From Antedon bifida (Eukaryota; Echinodermata; Crinoidea; Comatulida; Antedonidae), in NCBI GenBank assembly GCA_963402885.1, contig OY727097.1:11780001-11844000 (forward strand): a DNA stretch of 64,000 nucleotides, in the 5' to 3' direction. The translations under genes and the position numbers were made by a program. A model generated the notes under the pieces. It had not been told where the DNA came from and searched no databases. It worked only from the letters and a program-made list of their open reading frames with translations. Below, one piece after another: positions 24,355 through 35,570 of this stretch. Within the stretch, counting starts at the first letter, position 1. Each line of letters begins with the position of its first letter.

Positions 24355-24442
24355 GGTAAACACATTTATGAACAGGTATGCATAATAACTAGACTAGATC
24401 ATTTATTCACCAGTCAACGTTTCGATTTTGTCTGGAAATGTT
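24355..24442 (+). repeat. 88-bp direct repeat, right of LINE copy B
   Basis: Second copy of the segment at 22542-22629, followed by unrelated TTAGCTAAATT. From 24443 to 25326 no feature is supported. Confidence 0.7.
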
Positions 24443-25326
24443 AGCTAAATTATTATAAGTATAAAACGCAACATGTGCCAACAATATTTATCTTTTTACT
24501 AATTACTATTTCGAACATGGTCTAGGAACTAGGCGTGACTAGCTTACAACATGTGTAAGATATTTTTGGGAGGGAGTGAATGTTAAATGATTGAACCATT
24601 TGGATTTTTCTGATATAATTTGGCATACGAAAATAATATTTCCGTGAATGTAATCAGTGGATGATCGAATATAATGAAGTATTTTAAAACCGTGAGACTA
24701 AGGTGGTACAGACTACAAAATAAATAGATGTGGCCAAATGCGCAGTAAGACATTTGTATCTATCAATACATGCCGCACTACAAGTAGATAGCGATATAAT
24801 CGTATTCATGCGCGCCGTATAAATATTATGTACGCATAAAAATGTATAAAAGCAGGCGGATTGCTATAAGTAGACTTTAAACTCGTAAAGAACAGTCTAA
24901 ACCCCTGTTTTTGTCAACATGGCGTCGCAGTATTATTGATCGTTAAATACAACATATTATTGTTAGATCATATCGATAATCTTATAGATGTAGAAATGTA
25001 CGTACTGTTATGATAGTTGATTGAACACGCGTGACGAACATTACCTTAGTTGGTATTCTAAGCATAAAGTATGCCCTCAATTTTTTACTGTTCATCTTAG
25101 CTAAATGTGGGCTTATATCGACACGGGACTAATATTTATTTGTTTTCCCGTAATCAATTTAAATACAAAAAAATTGCACAAAAAAGTTCGTATTCAAATA
25201 TCTTGAAGTGCAACTGTTATTAGTAGTAACAGTGTCCCTGTATCAAATATTTGGGAAAAAAGTTGAATTGAGTATATTCTGCTCAAATTATACTAAGATA
25301 GGGTTTGTGCTTTGTTTTAATAGGAG

Positions 25327-25360
25327 CATGGATTAAAGAATAGAAGGATATGCATCGACG
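25327..25360 (+). repeat. 34-bp inverted repeat, left arm
   Basis: CATGGATTAAAGAATAGAAG through CATCGACG is perfectly inverted at 27020-27053. It is followed by a GC-richer patch and, directly at its end, a donor-like GTGAGA. Confidence 0.7.
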
Positions 25361-25673
25361 TGAGATCAAGGGTTCCTTGACTCTCGCCGACAGACCGCGG
25401 ACCGCCCACAATGTTACAGTTTAATTAACCGCATGGTAACAACGAAACGGTCGCGTGCCTAATATATTGTTTACTGCACATGTGCAACGACATTTAACCT
25501 TGTTGGCTACGCTTCTTTCGCGCGTTCTTTGGTTTCCGGTCCTTCATAGAAACTTTACTGCTACCACATAGCCTACAAATCGTTTGCAGACACAACTGGT
25601 GATTGCTCATTTTCTATCTAGAAAATAGAAAATATTGTTGCACCTATGTATTCATACATTTGAACAGTATAAT

Positions 25674-25863
25674 CAGTGGCGTAACGACTATGTGCGCTCA
25701 CTGGCTAAACCCAGGGGCCCTGAAGCTTGGGGCCCATGAGCAGTGCCCAGAGGAACAGGCATAAAATATGTCGAAAATGCTAAAAACGTCCCAGGCCTCG
25801 ATCTTTGAAACTTGGAGGGCCACTTAGGTTTCCTAAACAAGTGGCCTCTGCCTCACGCCACTG
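25674..25863. mobile_element. hAT-like MITE with 8-bp target duplication
   Basis: Ends CAGTGGCGTAA and CACGCCACTG form terminal inverted repeats. The 8-mer AGTATAAT lies immediately outside both ends (25666-25673 and 25864-25871), the duplication length of hAT transposases. It is 190 bases, internally GC-rich, with no coding capacity. Confidence 0.85.
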
Positions 25864-25871
25864 AGTATAAT

Positions 25872-27019
25872 TTTTATTGAAAACAGTTATTAAATTACAT
25901 TGTATGTTATTGTGAAGACCCTAGTGTAGGCCTACTTCATCAATATACCAGATAAAAACAATACTATATTGTTATTGGCTTAGAATTGTAGATGCTATAA
26001 TTGTAATTAGTATAGGTTTCTGCCGCGATTGATCTTCGCTAATGTTTTTATGACATTAAAGTAGCATTTTATGACCTGTAGTAGCCCTACATCTGAGACA
26101 ATAACTATTTGTTGTCTCAGCCTACATGTAAAATTACAAAATCAGCAAGAATACTAGGCCTAGGCCTTCTAGGCTTACTAGTAAACCATATGATTTGCCG
26201 ACATTGATACTGCTAATCTTAAGTGTAGTAGATACAACGTGTAATCATGATCTATATACTCACCGTTGTCTTACTTCTCGTGTCAATAATAATAGGTACT
26301 TCGTTTGTTCGTGATTAAGTTTGCCCTGCGTGTACTTTTCAAAACGACCGCTAGGTAACGTATCGCAACTATGCATAGCCAGCCAATCCCGGATCAGGGA
26401 TCGCTGTTTTCATTCAATTAGGCCCGGTGATTGGATGTGATGTGGATGACATAACCACTAGCCAATCACCAGGCACTACAATTTAAATATAATCACATCG
26501 ATAATTAAGGAGATTTATGAAGAAACCACTGCTTAGCCATATATTAAAAACACGATTGTTGTATGTGTGAACACCGGCCACGCTAACAACATACATGGTC
26601 AAATGCATAATTTAATATTCTATAGATTAATGCAATTTTTAATGACAGAAGATGGCAGGCAAATAATGATAATTCAAATATAAAAATTGCATATTTTATT
26701 AATATTACCAACTACTTAAAATTACCAGTCGTAAGAAAGTGAACTTTTCGTAGTCCGATTGTGATGAAACTAAAACAGAATTGTTCAGCAATATATTTTT
26801 GTTGTCAATTAATCATCGACGCAGACATGTCAATAGAACATTCAGACTGCGCATACGATTTCTACATGGTTACGTTTTGGTCTCAACAAATGTAACAGTT
26901 GATTCGCAGCGTTTTACAGAGGGCCGCGGTTAGAGACACGGAGTTCAATGAGCGTGTTTGTTTGATTGGCAGCAGTGCTTCAGTATAGGCAAGCGCGTTG
27001 TAAAATCGTTTGATGTCAC
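25872..27019. other. Intergenic, no supported gene
   Basis: AT-rich, with the words TAGGCCTAGGCC near 26156 and CCTACA patches. The minus frame 26883-27134 contains the inverted repeat arm and has no recognisable domain. Confidence 0.4.
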
Positions 27020-27053
27020 CGTCGATGCATATCCTTCTATTCTTTAATCCATG
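27020..27053 (-). repeat. 34-bp inverted repeat, right arm
   Basis: Exact reverse complement of 25327-25360. On its own strand it is followed by GTGACATCA, compared with GTGAGATCA after the left arm. Confidence 0.7.
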
Positions 27054-27318
27054 ATAGGAGTGGGGGAGATACTCTCGTTGTGCGTCATCATTTCCACATT
27101 TAAACCACAGATATGTGGTCATGAACGACTCCATTAAATTGTGTAGGTAATCTGGACCACGATTCCAATTCTGGGAAACTTCTTGTTATGTTTACTAAGG
27201 TTAGGCCATACGTCAAAACTACAAGACGGATCTTTATCACAATTCTTAATTATTTTTTCTCGTTTTACTCCTCATGGAGGTTGCAGCTCTCTGATCGCTC
27301 TTGTCAAATATATGCAGC

Positions 27319-27483
27319 TTAAACGTTCGTGTAATTTTCTTGAATATTTCGATTGTTGAGTCCATCTTTTAACGACTTCATAAATAAGTTCAGTTGTTCA
27401 AAGTCTCTAGAAATTAGATGTTGTTTCTTATCTTGTTCGTAAACTGCATCGCGTGTTAATAGAAGGCAAGTACGAATATTGTC
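27319..27483 (-). CDS. GPCR last exon, kinase-like tail
   Basis: After acceptor TTTCTGCAG, 54 codons to TAA at 27319-27321. [19 protein letters not shown] resembles the D-LE-LG-L-LYVV-KG helix that follows the activation segment in RNase L/IRE1-type kinase domains. No RNase (KEN) domain follows. Downstream to 27135 nothing else is seen. Confidence 0.55.
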   Translation of the reverse strand, partial: DNIRTCLLLTRDAVYEQDKKQHLISRDFEQLNLFMKSLKDGLNNRNIQENYTNV

Positions 27484-30400
27484 CTGCAGAAATAAAAAAA
27501 AGCTCTAAAAAAATGTATTAAGGTAAATATTATATTTATTAGAGGGGTATGTTAAGGTAGTATATGTACACCATTGGTAGTTGTACAGTAGTGGTAGTGA
27601 TGGTGAAGTATTAAGTTTCAAATGTATATGCTGGAGAGTTTATTCATTCACAATTACGAAGTTCAATAGTACAGAAAGAAGCGTGCGTCAGTTTTGATAC
27701 CACTTACATGTACAGAACATAAATTATAGAAATAATCCTATATAGTGATATGGAAATATATTAGAAATGCCTACTAGAGTCGGCTGTAGAGTAAACTGTA
27801 GAGTTGTGGTATTCATTGGTAACGGTGGTAGATTCAGTGAATCGTAGATATTGGTGGTTAAAATAGTTAGTAGAGTAATTTGTAACTACCGATATGAATA
27901 CTGGTATAGGACTACTTCAAAAAAGAAGCTTCAACTATAAAAGTGCTATTGTTGTAGTGGTAGAGTAAATGGTGTCGACATATGAAATTGTAACCCAGTA
28001 GGTAGGTGATTTGAATGATTTAATTTTATTTAATAACACGTGTACAATTCCCATGAATGTATCCCACAATGTATCCTCAGGAACTTTCAATAATTTTTCA
28101 AAACAAATATTAAGTAAGATTATTTATTAAAACATTTAAAAAACAATAAGACCGCCTTTGCTGTATACAATAAGTATCTCGGTGTTCAACAAATGCTGGA
28201 TTAGTATACCTTTCCAATTGGAACAGGTGACAACACCAACCACGAACGAAAGTATATTTAAAATGAAGAATTAACCCTTTATAGACACATTTTAAAATAC
28301 TCCTAAAACATATCATATTACATTACATGTTATCTGACCATGTAAAGCGTTTTGATCCTTAAAAAGATACGTTCAATGAGTTGTGTTGTTTTAAGAAAAA
28401 AAGAGAAAACAATTATTTCTTGTTTTTATAAACTTACATTTTCTTTGTATATCACAACATTATCAACGACTACGTGACCGTGGTATATATGTCTACCGTG
28501 CATCAACTGAAGCGTTCTTTTCAATTCAAGTTCCACATCAGTTATCTGTGCAGAGGATAGTTTGTTTTGTTTCGTATTGCAAGCATTATAACTGTCATGA
28601 ACAACCTTAAATGAAGATGTCGCCTTATCGTTGTTTACTGAAAAATAGTAGGGAATAACTGAAAGTATAAATTGAAATGAAATAAATACTGAAACTAAAT
28701 AATAAATCATAATACCAACAGACAATGCCTATTAATTCAAATAAATCGTCACAAAAGGCTGATGAATCTCGAGTTATCTTTATGTATCGGAATGTTAAAT
28801 AGTGCGCTTGCTGTTGCCCGCAAAGGCTTTGTATTTGATCATTGATGTGTGTGTGTGTGCCACGTTTTATAGGCTTGGAAGGCCATTACATATATTTACA
28901 TCATGGCTTCATCATTTCCGATAGATAATGAAAGAAAATGGCGTGAACCATTCATTTACTAACCTGAACGTATAGTTGAGTGAGCAGTCAATTGTAATGA
29001 ACTTAACTTCCTCATTTTACGTTTCTTTGCATCGTTTATCCATAATATTGTATACAGGTATGGATTGAGAGACGCATTGATTGGTAATATCAGAGTTGCA
29101 CTCCAAACGTAAACATCCACTGGGATTTCCCATGAACCTGTCTGAGCAACTATTCCCATTAAAATTATCGGGAACCAGCAACAGAAATCAGTAAATATAA
29201 TCATCGCCATCTTGGTCGCCATTTTGACGTCTGTTCGATTTGAAACGCTTTTCTTGGCGGAGGCAGCTGTTTTCTTTACGATTACGAATATGTAAATATA
29301 ACTAATGGCTATAACTAAAAAACTTAGCAAATTTAAACCTAACACGATTGCTACAGAGTATTCCCATCCAGATAATCGTGTGCTTGTTAATGGTAACGAC
29401 AAACATACACTTGGGCGGCCGTAGAAATCATCGCCGAAGTAAGAAATGCCTAATACTGGCAAAAATCCTAAAATCACAGCAATCAACCAACCACAAGTTA
29501 CAATGACATAACTCTTTTTGCGGGTTAACTTTAGTCTACTGAAAGGAAATCCTATCGATATTTCTCTGTCAATACTTATGATAACCAGCGTGAATACTGA
29601 GAACTCGCTGGATTTCATAGACAACGCACCTGCAAAATGACACAGGAAACTTGATCTCCATATGCTGGCATACACGGCATATTCTCCACGATAATAAACA
29701 TCGGCACTGGCAATTATGACCATGTAGACACCCATTAAAAAATCTGATATTGCAAGGTTTGTTATAAGAAATGATTGCACGTTATTGTAACTGTTGTCTC
29801 GTACACGCCAGACAACCACGAAAGCGTTACCTATAAGGGCACTAACACCTAATATCCACATCATCACTCGGAGGAACGATATTCTCATCAAGTCTTCGCA
29901 TGACGAAAATATATCAGAAGGTGGTTCACAGTGTGTGGCTTCTGACACCATGCAACAGAATTGGTTGTCATCAGTATACCTGCAACAGAATATTGAATGA
30001 TAAACAAAAACAGTTCCATTATTGCCGTGATGTTGTTTTAAAAAGATTTTGTAATTTTTTTTTAAAGAATTTTAGGAATTCACTCAATTTTAATATCAAA
30101 ACCTCGTGCTATGTGCCAATAAAGCATACGTGTTGAGACCGTACTAATGGAGAGGTTTCGATACTATAGCGATACAACGTAAATAACTAGGTAATATACT
30201 TACAGATGAGTTAATGATAAACCATTAAACATATCTGGGTCTATATCTTCTAAAAGATTATTTTCCATATGTCTGTAATAATTCAATGCAAAAAAAGTCC
30301 TTTTTGTAATAAATTCTTAATGAACTACTGTATAAAACTGTTTGCTATAATACAGATGTTATGATCTAGGAATAGGAATTTGTTGTGTAGGAAGAGATTA

Positions 30401-33400
30401 AAATAATGTATGTACACAGTACGCAGTGTTTTGGTGGTTTATATAATAACAAATAAAATATGTGTTAAAGTGATACAATCTCGGAACCTTAATTATATTG
30501 ACATGATGTTAGTGTGTTTACTTACATGACAGCAACCGATGGCGCATTTTTAAGAACATTTGGTCCAATTGTTACTAGTCCATTTTTGTCAATAAATCTA
30601 TTTAAAGTTTCATTGTCAATAAAGGAACAGCAAAGCCATACATGCCATTTAAGCATACAGTAAATGGTTTTTATAATAAAATAATTAATAATACATAAAT
30701 CTTACAATGATTTTAGCTTATTAAGTCCATCAAAGCATCCAGCCTGTATATGTTTGATTTTGTTTCCAAATAGAACCCTTCAAGATATAAAGTGACAATT
30801 AGACCATCTCTTCCAAAGTTAAACACTGACTGACTGTATTAAGTTTGTCAAAAAGCAGAAAGTGGTTATTCATTTACAACGTATTGAACATAAAACATAC
30901 ATAGACTGTAAATTGGATGGGTAAGAACCCGACTGCAATGATGGGGGTTGGTAAGCAAAATACATACAAGTTTGTTTCAGCACTTTGTTTACTAAAATCC
31001 CATCCCAATTATGCTGATAGTTTTTTTAAATACTCACAGAGTTTCTAGATTAATTTGGTACGAAAAAGAGGAGGTTGCTATTGACTCAATTCTATTCCAC
31101 GATATATTACTGTAACATAAAAATAATATCAACATATTAGAATAGTTCAAGAAATATATAATTGTTTGTGTTAGTAATACTTAATTTAGGCCTATTAATA
31201 CAGGATAAGTGTTATTCTTATCCATCCAGGTAATTTGGAATAATTTTATTATTATCACAATTTATACTATTGATTAATATTGCTTGGTATCTTGATTTTA
31301 GCTTTGGAATGGTCCTTATAATCTAAGAATCATTGTTAAACTTGTTAAATCTTATTACATACAGTGAAATTAACATTTGGAAGCGTGTAAAATTCATTTT
31401 CAATACATCATCAATTGTTAATAATGATGATGACCTTCTGACCCGAGCATGATAAGATTCCACATGCGAAAGAGAGCTACAAAATAACATGTTAAATAAC
31501 AATCGTTTTTAAATGTTGTATTATACAGATATAATCAATATTGGACATCGAATTGCATGAAATACTACCATCCATGCATAACATAATTTTAACAATAGTA
31601 ATGCGATTGTGTACAACTAATTGTAGGTCTACACAATTAAATGGCCACTATTTGATTGATAAATATAATTGTTTTCGAAATATATTCCTCAGCTGCTACA
31701 TTTTACTGACAGTGAAATCATTATAAACCAGTGAACCCATGCTTATTGGTGAAACCTTGATTCAAAATGATAAAATAGGCCTACTGTATTTTATTCGAAT
31801 TATAACAAAAGGGCGAAGAACTATTATAATATCTATTGTATATCAGAATCCACATATGACCAGTATTGCTTTTGTGAACACAAGTTGTAAACTTACTGCA
31901 GAAGTTCGTCTGTTTCATCTGTGCATTGTGTAACAAAGTCACAGCGCATGTCTTGATGTATACACTCTCCATTGTTACATTCAAATTCATCAGGGCTACG
32001 ATTTTTAAATACTGAAAAGAAGGAACTTTAGAAATTCAACAACTTACTTGTACGAATTATACGATATTTTTTTAGTTATTGATTGATTTACTTTATTCAA
32101 AATTCTCATAAAAAGAATACAAAGAAACGAAACCAAATACAAGACAACATCAACATCAGGATAACCCTTTATTCTATTAAATTTGTTTCCAAAGGGAGTT
32201 CAAAATGTTCAAAATTATACCATTATTTTTTGAAAAAGTGATCTTTTAGTAGAAGTTGGTCGTAGAGTTAAAACAAATAAAATGTTCCCTTAATTAAAGG
32301 TGTGTCATTGGGATGGATATGGGTGTCCTAAGTTAAGGCTTCTGTTGTGTACAAATACGCTAAACAAAGTAGACAAGGCCTAGACTTTTACGATTTTCTA
32401 CATTTTACAATTATTGTAAGTAAAATTGCTGATAATATGTAGGCCTGGTACCATCAAGTGTTACTTTCTTTTTTAGTTAGGTCTATGTTTATCATTTGAA
32501 ATTGGATTTAAAAATAAGTAAACATGACAATAATGTATAAGGGTATGTAACAAGCAAAACTACATTATTCACAATAATGAAAAGAAATAATGTTTTATCT
32601 TATATTATATTGTATTACTCACAACAATTCATTTCATCAGCTCTATGTATACAATGACGTATAAAGTCACACCGAAATGACAATGAAACACAAGATTTGC
32701 TGTCGCATCTGAAGCTTTCTTCGCCACAAATATCTAAACACATGCCAATAATAACGTTTTAGTTGGGAGGGAACAACATTCTGCACAATGGATTAACAAT
32801 AAGTAGGCCTACATACGCTGTGTCCAAATTATGTGGAACTTTATATTATATATTTTACAATTACAAAATACATTGTTGTGTCGTCAAACATAATGTCCAA
32901 TATATTCAATGTAATGAAGTCTTACCAGAGCAATATTGTTCATCGGTGCCATCTACACAATCATTGTACCCATCACACTTAAACACCTCATGTATGCATT
33001 CTTGATTGTCGCATTGGAATTCATTAATGTTACAAGACGCTTAAATAAAAATATTTGGTCATTGATTAATATATTATATTAGGCCTACATATTCATATTG
33101 CTCTGAGTTGATTTGTAGACATTCAATTCAAATGTGTATTTATTTCCATGTATATGCTTAACTATAACAATATAATGGACTTACCGTTTCTCACCATAAA
33201 CACACTACTGGGTTGGATTTCTATCGGGCTACTTTAAAATGACCTACATAAATTACAACAGCAAGCCAACAATTACAAATTAAGAACTAACGTCATAACA
33301 AATTGTATACTTAATATTATAACAACGAAAAATCAATATAATCTAATAATTTTCATATTAATAAATATCTTTAAAATACTATTATAAATTATATAAATCA

Positions 33401-33515
33401 ATTAAATTTAATAAATCAACAAAAAATCGTTATAATTCAATGTCACTCACTTGTCTCTTTTTTACAAATAAACTGATTAGTTGAAGGGTATTCACAGGCA
33501 ACTTCAAACAATTGG
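27319..33515 (-). CDS. LGR-type GPCR: LDLa, LRR, 7TM and kinase-like tail (GRL101-like)
   Basis: Exons on the minus strand, 5' to 3': 33451-33515 and 33185-33220 (tentative), 32926-33039, 32623-32733, 31897-32011, 31038-31109, 30706-30777, 30526-30597, 30204-30272, 28964-29979, 28438-28637 and 27319-27483. Every junction keeps phase: 1 between LDLa exons, 2 into and through the LRRs, 1 after the 7TM exon, 0 before the last. The product reads as extracellular LDLa modules, four LRRs with a cysteine-bearing flank, seven membrane helices and a cytosolic tail that resembles the C-lobe of RNase L/IRE1-type kinases but lacks catalytic residues. The architecture LDLa+LRR+7TM is that of relaxin-receptor/GRL101-like G-protein-coupled receptors, which sense extracellular ligands; the ligand is unknown. 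The 5' end is uncertain, with no signal peptide identified. If the intron after the 7TM exon is not removed, translation stops at 28959. Confidence 0.78.
28438..28637 (-). CDS. GPCR penultimate exon, pseudokinase catalytic-loop region
   Basis: Acceptor TTTTTCAG, donor GTAAGT. 200 nt, phase 1 in and 0 out. [19 protein letters not shown] then [10 protein letters not shown] has the helix-E plus catalytic-loop layout of a kinase (HRD-x-K-x-x-N region), with the HRD Asp replaced by His and only the Asn kept. No DFG motif follows. The frame is also open upstream to 28725, but the acceptor at 28638-28639 restores the phase left by the 7TM exon. The gap 27484-28437 holds GTAGTGG-rich low-complexity sequence and no gene. 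Confidence 0.55.
28964..29979 (-). CDS. GPCR 7TM exon
   Basis: Single 1016-nt exon. It opens with the LRR C-flank (YTDDNQFCC, then [16 protein letters not shown]) and continues through seven hydrophobic helices: TM1 [18 protein letters not shown]2 [11 protein letters not shown]3 ending [12 protein letters not shown] (DRE in the DRY position), TM6 [13 protein letters not shown], which is the LGR/RXFP-type FTDF.CW.PI signature, and TM7 [13 protein letters not shown] with NPxxY-like NPYLY. Donor GTTAGT at 28963-28958 leaves phase 1. Confidence 0.9.
30204..31109 (-). CDS. GPCR leucine-rich repeat exons (four)
   Basis: Exons 31038-31109, 30706-30777, 30526-30597 (72 nt each) and 30204-30272 (69 nt), all phase 2, one LRR per exon. 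Readings include [45 protein letters not shown] and [21 protein letters not shown]. They match the L..N.I..I....F..L..L pattern that forms the ligand-facing solenoid in this receptor family. Confidence 0.85.
31897..33039 (-). CDS. GPCR LDLa exons (three)
   Basis: Exon 32926-33039 encodes a full LDL-receptor class A module ([20 protein letters not shown], then [10 protein letters not shown]). Exon 32623-32733 encodes a second ([22 protein letters not shown]). Exon 31897-32011 encodes a third ([17 protein letters not shown], then CTDETDELL) that lacks the first and last cysteines of the usual six and runs straight into the first LRR with a phase change from 1 to 2. LDLa modules bind calcium and often ligand or co-receptor. 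Confidence 0.85.
33185..33515 (-). CDS. Possible upstream GPCR exons, C-type-lectin-like end
   Basis: 33451-33515 reads [19 protein letters not shown], resembling the last strand of a C-type lectin fold (W.D..C......FICKK). 33185-33220 would link it in phase 1 to the first LDLa exon. Both have usable splice sites, but the acceptors are weak and the rest of a lectin domain is not seen upstream. An alternative is that the ATG at 33197 starts translation (MVRN). Confidence 0.33.
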
Positions 33516-34170
33516 CTTACAGAATGTAGTGTAAGCATACTATAAATTGTTTGAATTCAATTGAAAGTTGAACGAGATTCAACCACTCGCGCGGCTTCAC
33601 ACCGTCTAACAATATTGAGGGCGCTTGAATGTTTCTATTTATTTTACATTGGTTGAGACAGCTGAGTGTTGGGTCAATGTACTCGGTATAAAAACTTAAA
33701 ATCCACTGTGGCAATGAGCATCCACATGGTATTTATTTAATTGTATACCGAAACAATAGTACGATGTAAATAGCAACTGCAGGCCTGACAAGCAAGTTTT
33801 AATATCCTCATTCACAATGTGACTCTCAATTGCCAACATCCATCGGGAAGCAGTCAAAATATTGTAACAAAGGTAATGAAAATATATGATAATTTAAAAC
33901 TGAATTTAAATATATAGATTCATTATCATGTGGTTTCAATTAAGAGTTTGCAAGTTATTATCTACAGTATTTATTTATTCCAAATATGGCCAACAAAAAA
34001 TAAACGGTGACGTGACCATTGTTGTCTAGGGATGCAAATTTAAAATGTAGCCAAGTTTTTATTTTAAATTCTAAATTAGGATGTTTAATTACTATGTTTT
34101 TTAAATAAATTTTAAGCCGAAACTAAAAATATAGATAATGGTTTTTGAACACACTGCAGTTGTTTTTCTT

Positions 34171-35008
34171 CAAATGGATAACACCCTATTTCAATTATAG
34201 CACCCTATTCTATTTTAAATGGATAGCACCCTGTTCCAAATGGATAGCACCCTGTTCCAAATGGATATCACCCTGCCTGTTGTTCTAAATGGATAGCACC
34301 CTGTTTCAAATTGATAGCACTCTGTTTCAAATGGATAGCTCTCTGTTTCAAATGGATAGCACCCTGTTTCGAATGGATAGCACTCTGTTTCAAATGGATA
34401 GCACCCTGTTTCAAATGGATAGCACCCTGTTTCAAATGGATTGCACCCTGTTTTAAATGAATAGCACCCTGTTTCAAATGGATATCACTCTGTTTCAAAT
34501 GGATAGTACCATGTTTCAAATGGATAGCACTCTGTTTCAAATGTATAGCACCCTGTTTCAAATGGATATCACTCTGTTTCAAATGGATAGCACCATGTTT
34601 CAAATGGATAGCACTCTGTTTCAAATGGATAGCACCCTGTTTCAAATGGATATCACTCTGTTTCAAATGGATAGCACCATGTTTCAAATGGATAGCACTC
34701 TGTTTCAAATGTATAGCACCCTGTTTCAAATGGATAGCACCCTGTTTCAAATGGATAGCACTCTGTTTCAAATGTATAGCACCCTGTTTCAAATGGATAG
34801 CTCCCTGTTTCAAATGAATAGCACTCTGTTTCAAATGGATAGCACTCTGTTTCAAATGGATAGCACCCTGTTTCAAATGGATAGCACCCTGTTTCAAATT
34901 GATAGCACCCTGTTTCAAATGGATAACCCTCTGTTTCAAATTGATAGCACCCTGTTTCAAATTGATAGCACCCTGTTTGAAATTGATAGCACCCTGTTTC
35001 AAATGGAA
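34171..35008. repeat. 21-bp minisatellite
   Basis: About 40 copies of TTTCAAATGGATAGCACCCTG with point variants. As 21 is a multiple of three, both strands show long repetitive frames (HLKQGAI on minus, FQMDSTL on plus). These are by-products of the period, not genes. Sequence 33520-34170 just upstream shows no feature. Confidence 0.9.
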
Positions 35009-35211
35009 ATGATGTGGATCATCATGGACACTTGACAGCATTTGGTGATCATAAGAACGTAAAGGTAAAAAGATACTTAATATAGAATTGATTTGTAAAC
35101 GAAATGTATTATATATTTGGTTACTCCTGTAATGATGTAAACACTTTACAACAATTGGTACTACTAATCATGTATAAGAACGTAAGATGCAAATAATATA
35201 TAATTGTTAAA

Positions 35212-35570
35212 CTACATTATACTGTACATGAAACTTATAATATACAGTATACATATTATATACATTATTTGAACGTAACATCTACGAATTTCTAATGTAT
35301 CTCTAAGTGATATTGCTAGGATTTCTACAGTCAAAATGAAAAGAAGGGCTGACAGGGGGCATCCCTGTCTAATACCATTTTTCATTTCAAAAGCTTCTGA
35401 GCTCCAGCCGTTGTTCATTACATAATTAATATTCAATTAATAAAATCTTTACCTAAGTTGAAGGCTTCAAGGGTCTTAATCGTAACATTTCTCTCAATTG
35501 AATCAAAAGCTTTACAGAAGTCTAATGAAATCAGAGCATCATAACTATTTTCATTTTCTACACTAGAGGG
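35212..35570 (-). mobile_element. L1/Tx1-like LINE RT fragment
   Basis: Upstream frame LISLDFCKAFDSIERNV is RT motif A (F.KAFDSI). After a frameshift, FEMKNGIRQGCPLSALLFIL then VEILAISLRD is the motif B region. Same type as the LINEs at 19.4-24.4 kb but covering the palm domain. It lacks the YADD box and is dead. Confidence 0.7.

Noticed and set aside
26883..27134. 83-codon minus frame
   Set aside because: Contains the 34-bp inverted repeat arm and shows no domain; likely chance.
1590..28637. Single RNase L-like gene (ankyrin repeats plus kinase-like domain) across the left half
   Set aside because: On the minus strand the kinase-like exons come first and end in a stop at 27319, whereas the ankyrin gene has its own start at 15172; order and stop exclude one RNase L-type protein.
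28640..28725. ATG and hydrophobic start in the frame upstream of the kinase-like exon (signal peptide reading)
   Set aside because: A strong acceptor at 28638-28639 in phase with the 7TM exon explains the exon better; the hydrophobic stretch is the polypyrimidine tract translated.
34171..35008. CRISPR-like array of short direct repeats
   Set aside because: Units are contiguous with no unique spacers, and the host is an animal; the same applies to 39251-40862 and 47033-47281.
34268..35041. 257-codon minus frame and 192-codon plus frame
   Set aside because: Both are read-outs of a 21-bp minisatellite; repeat period divisible by three explains them.
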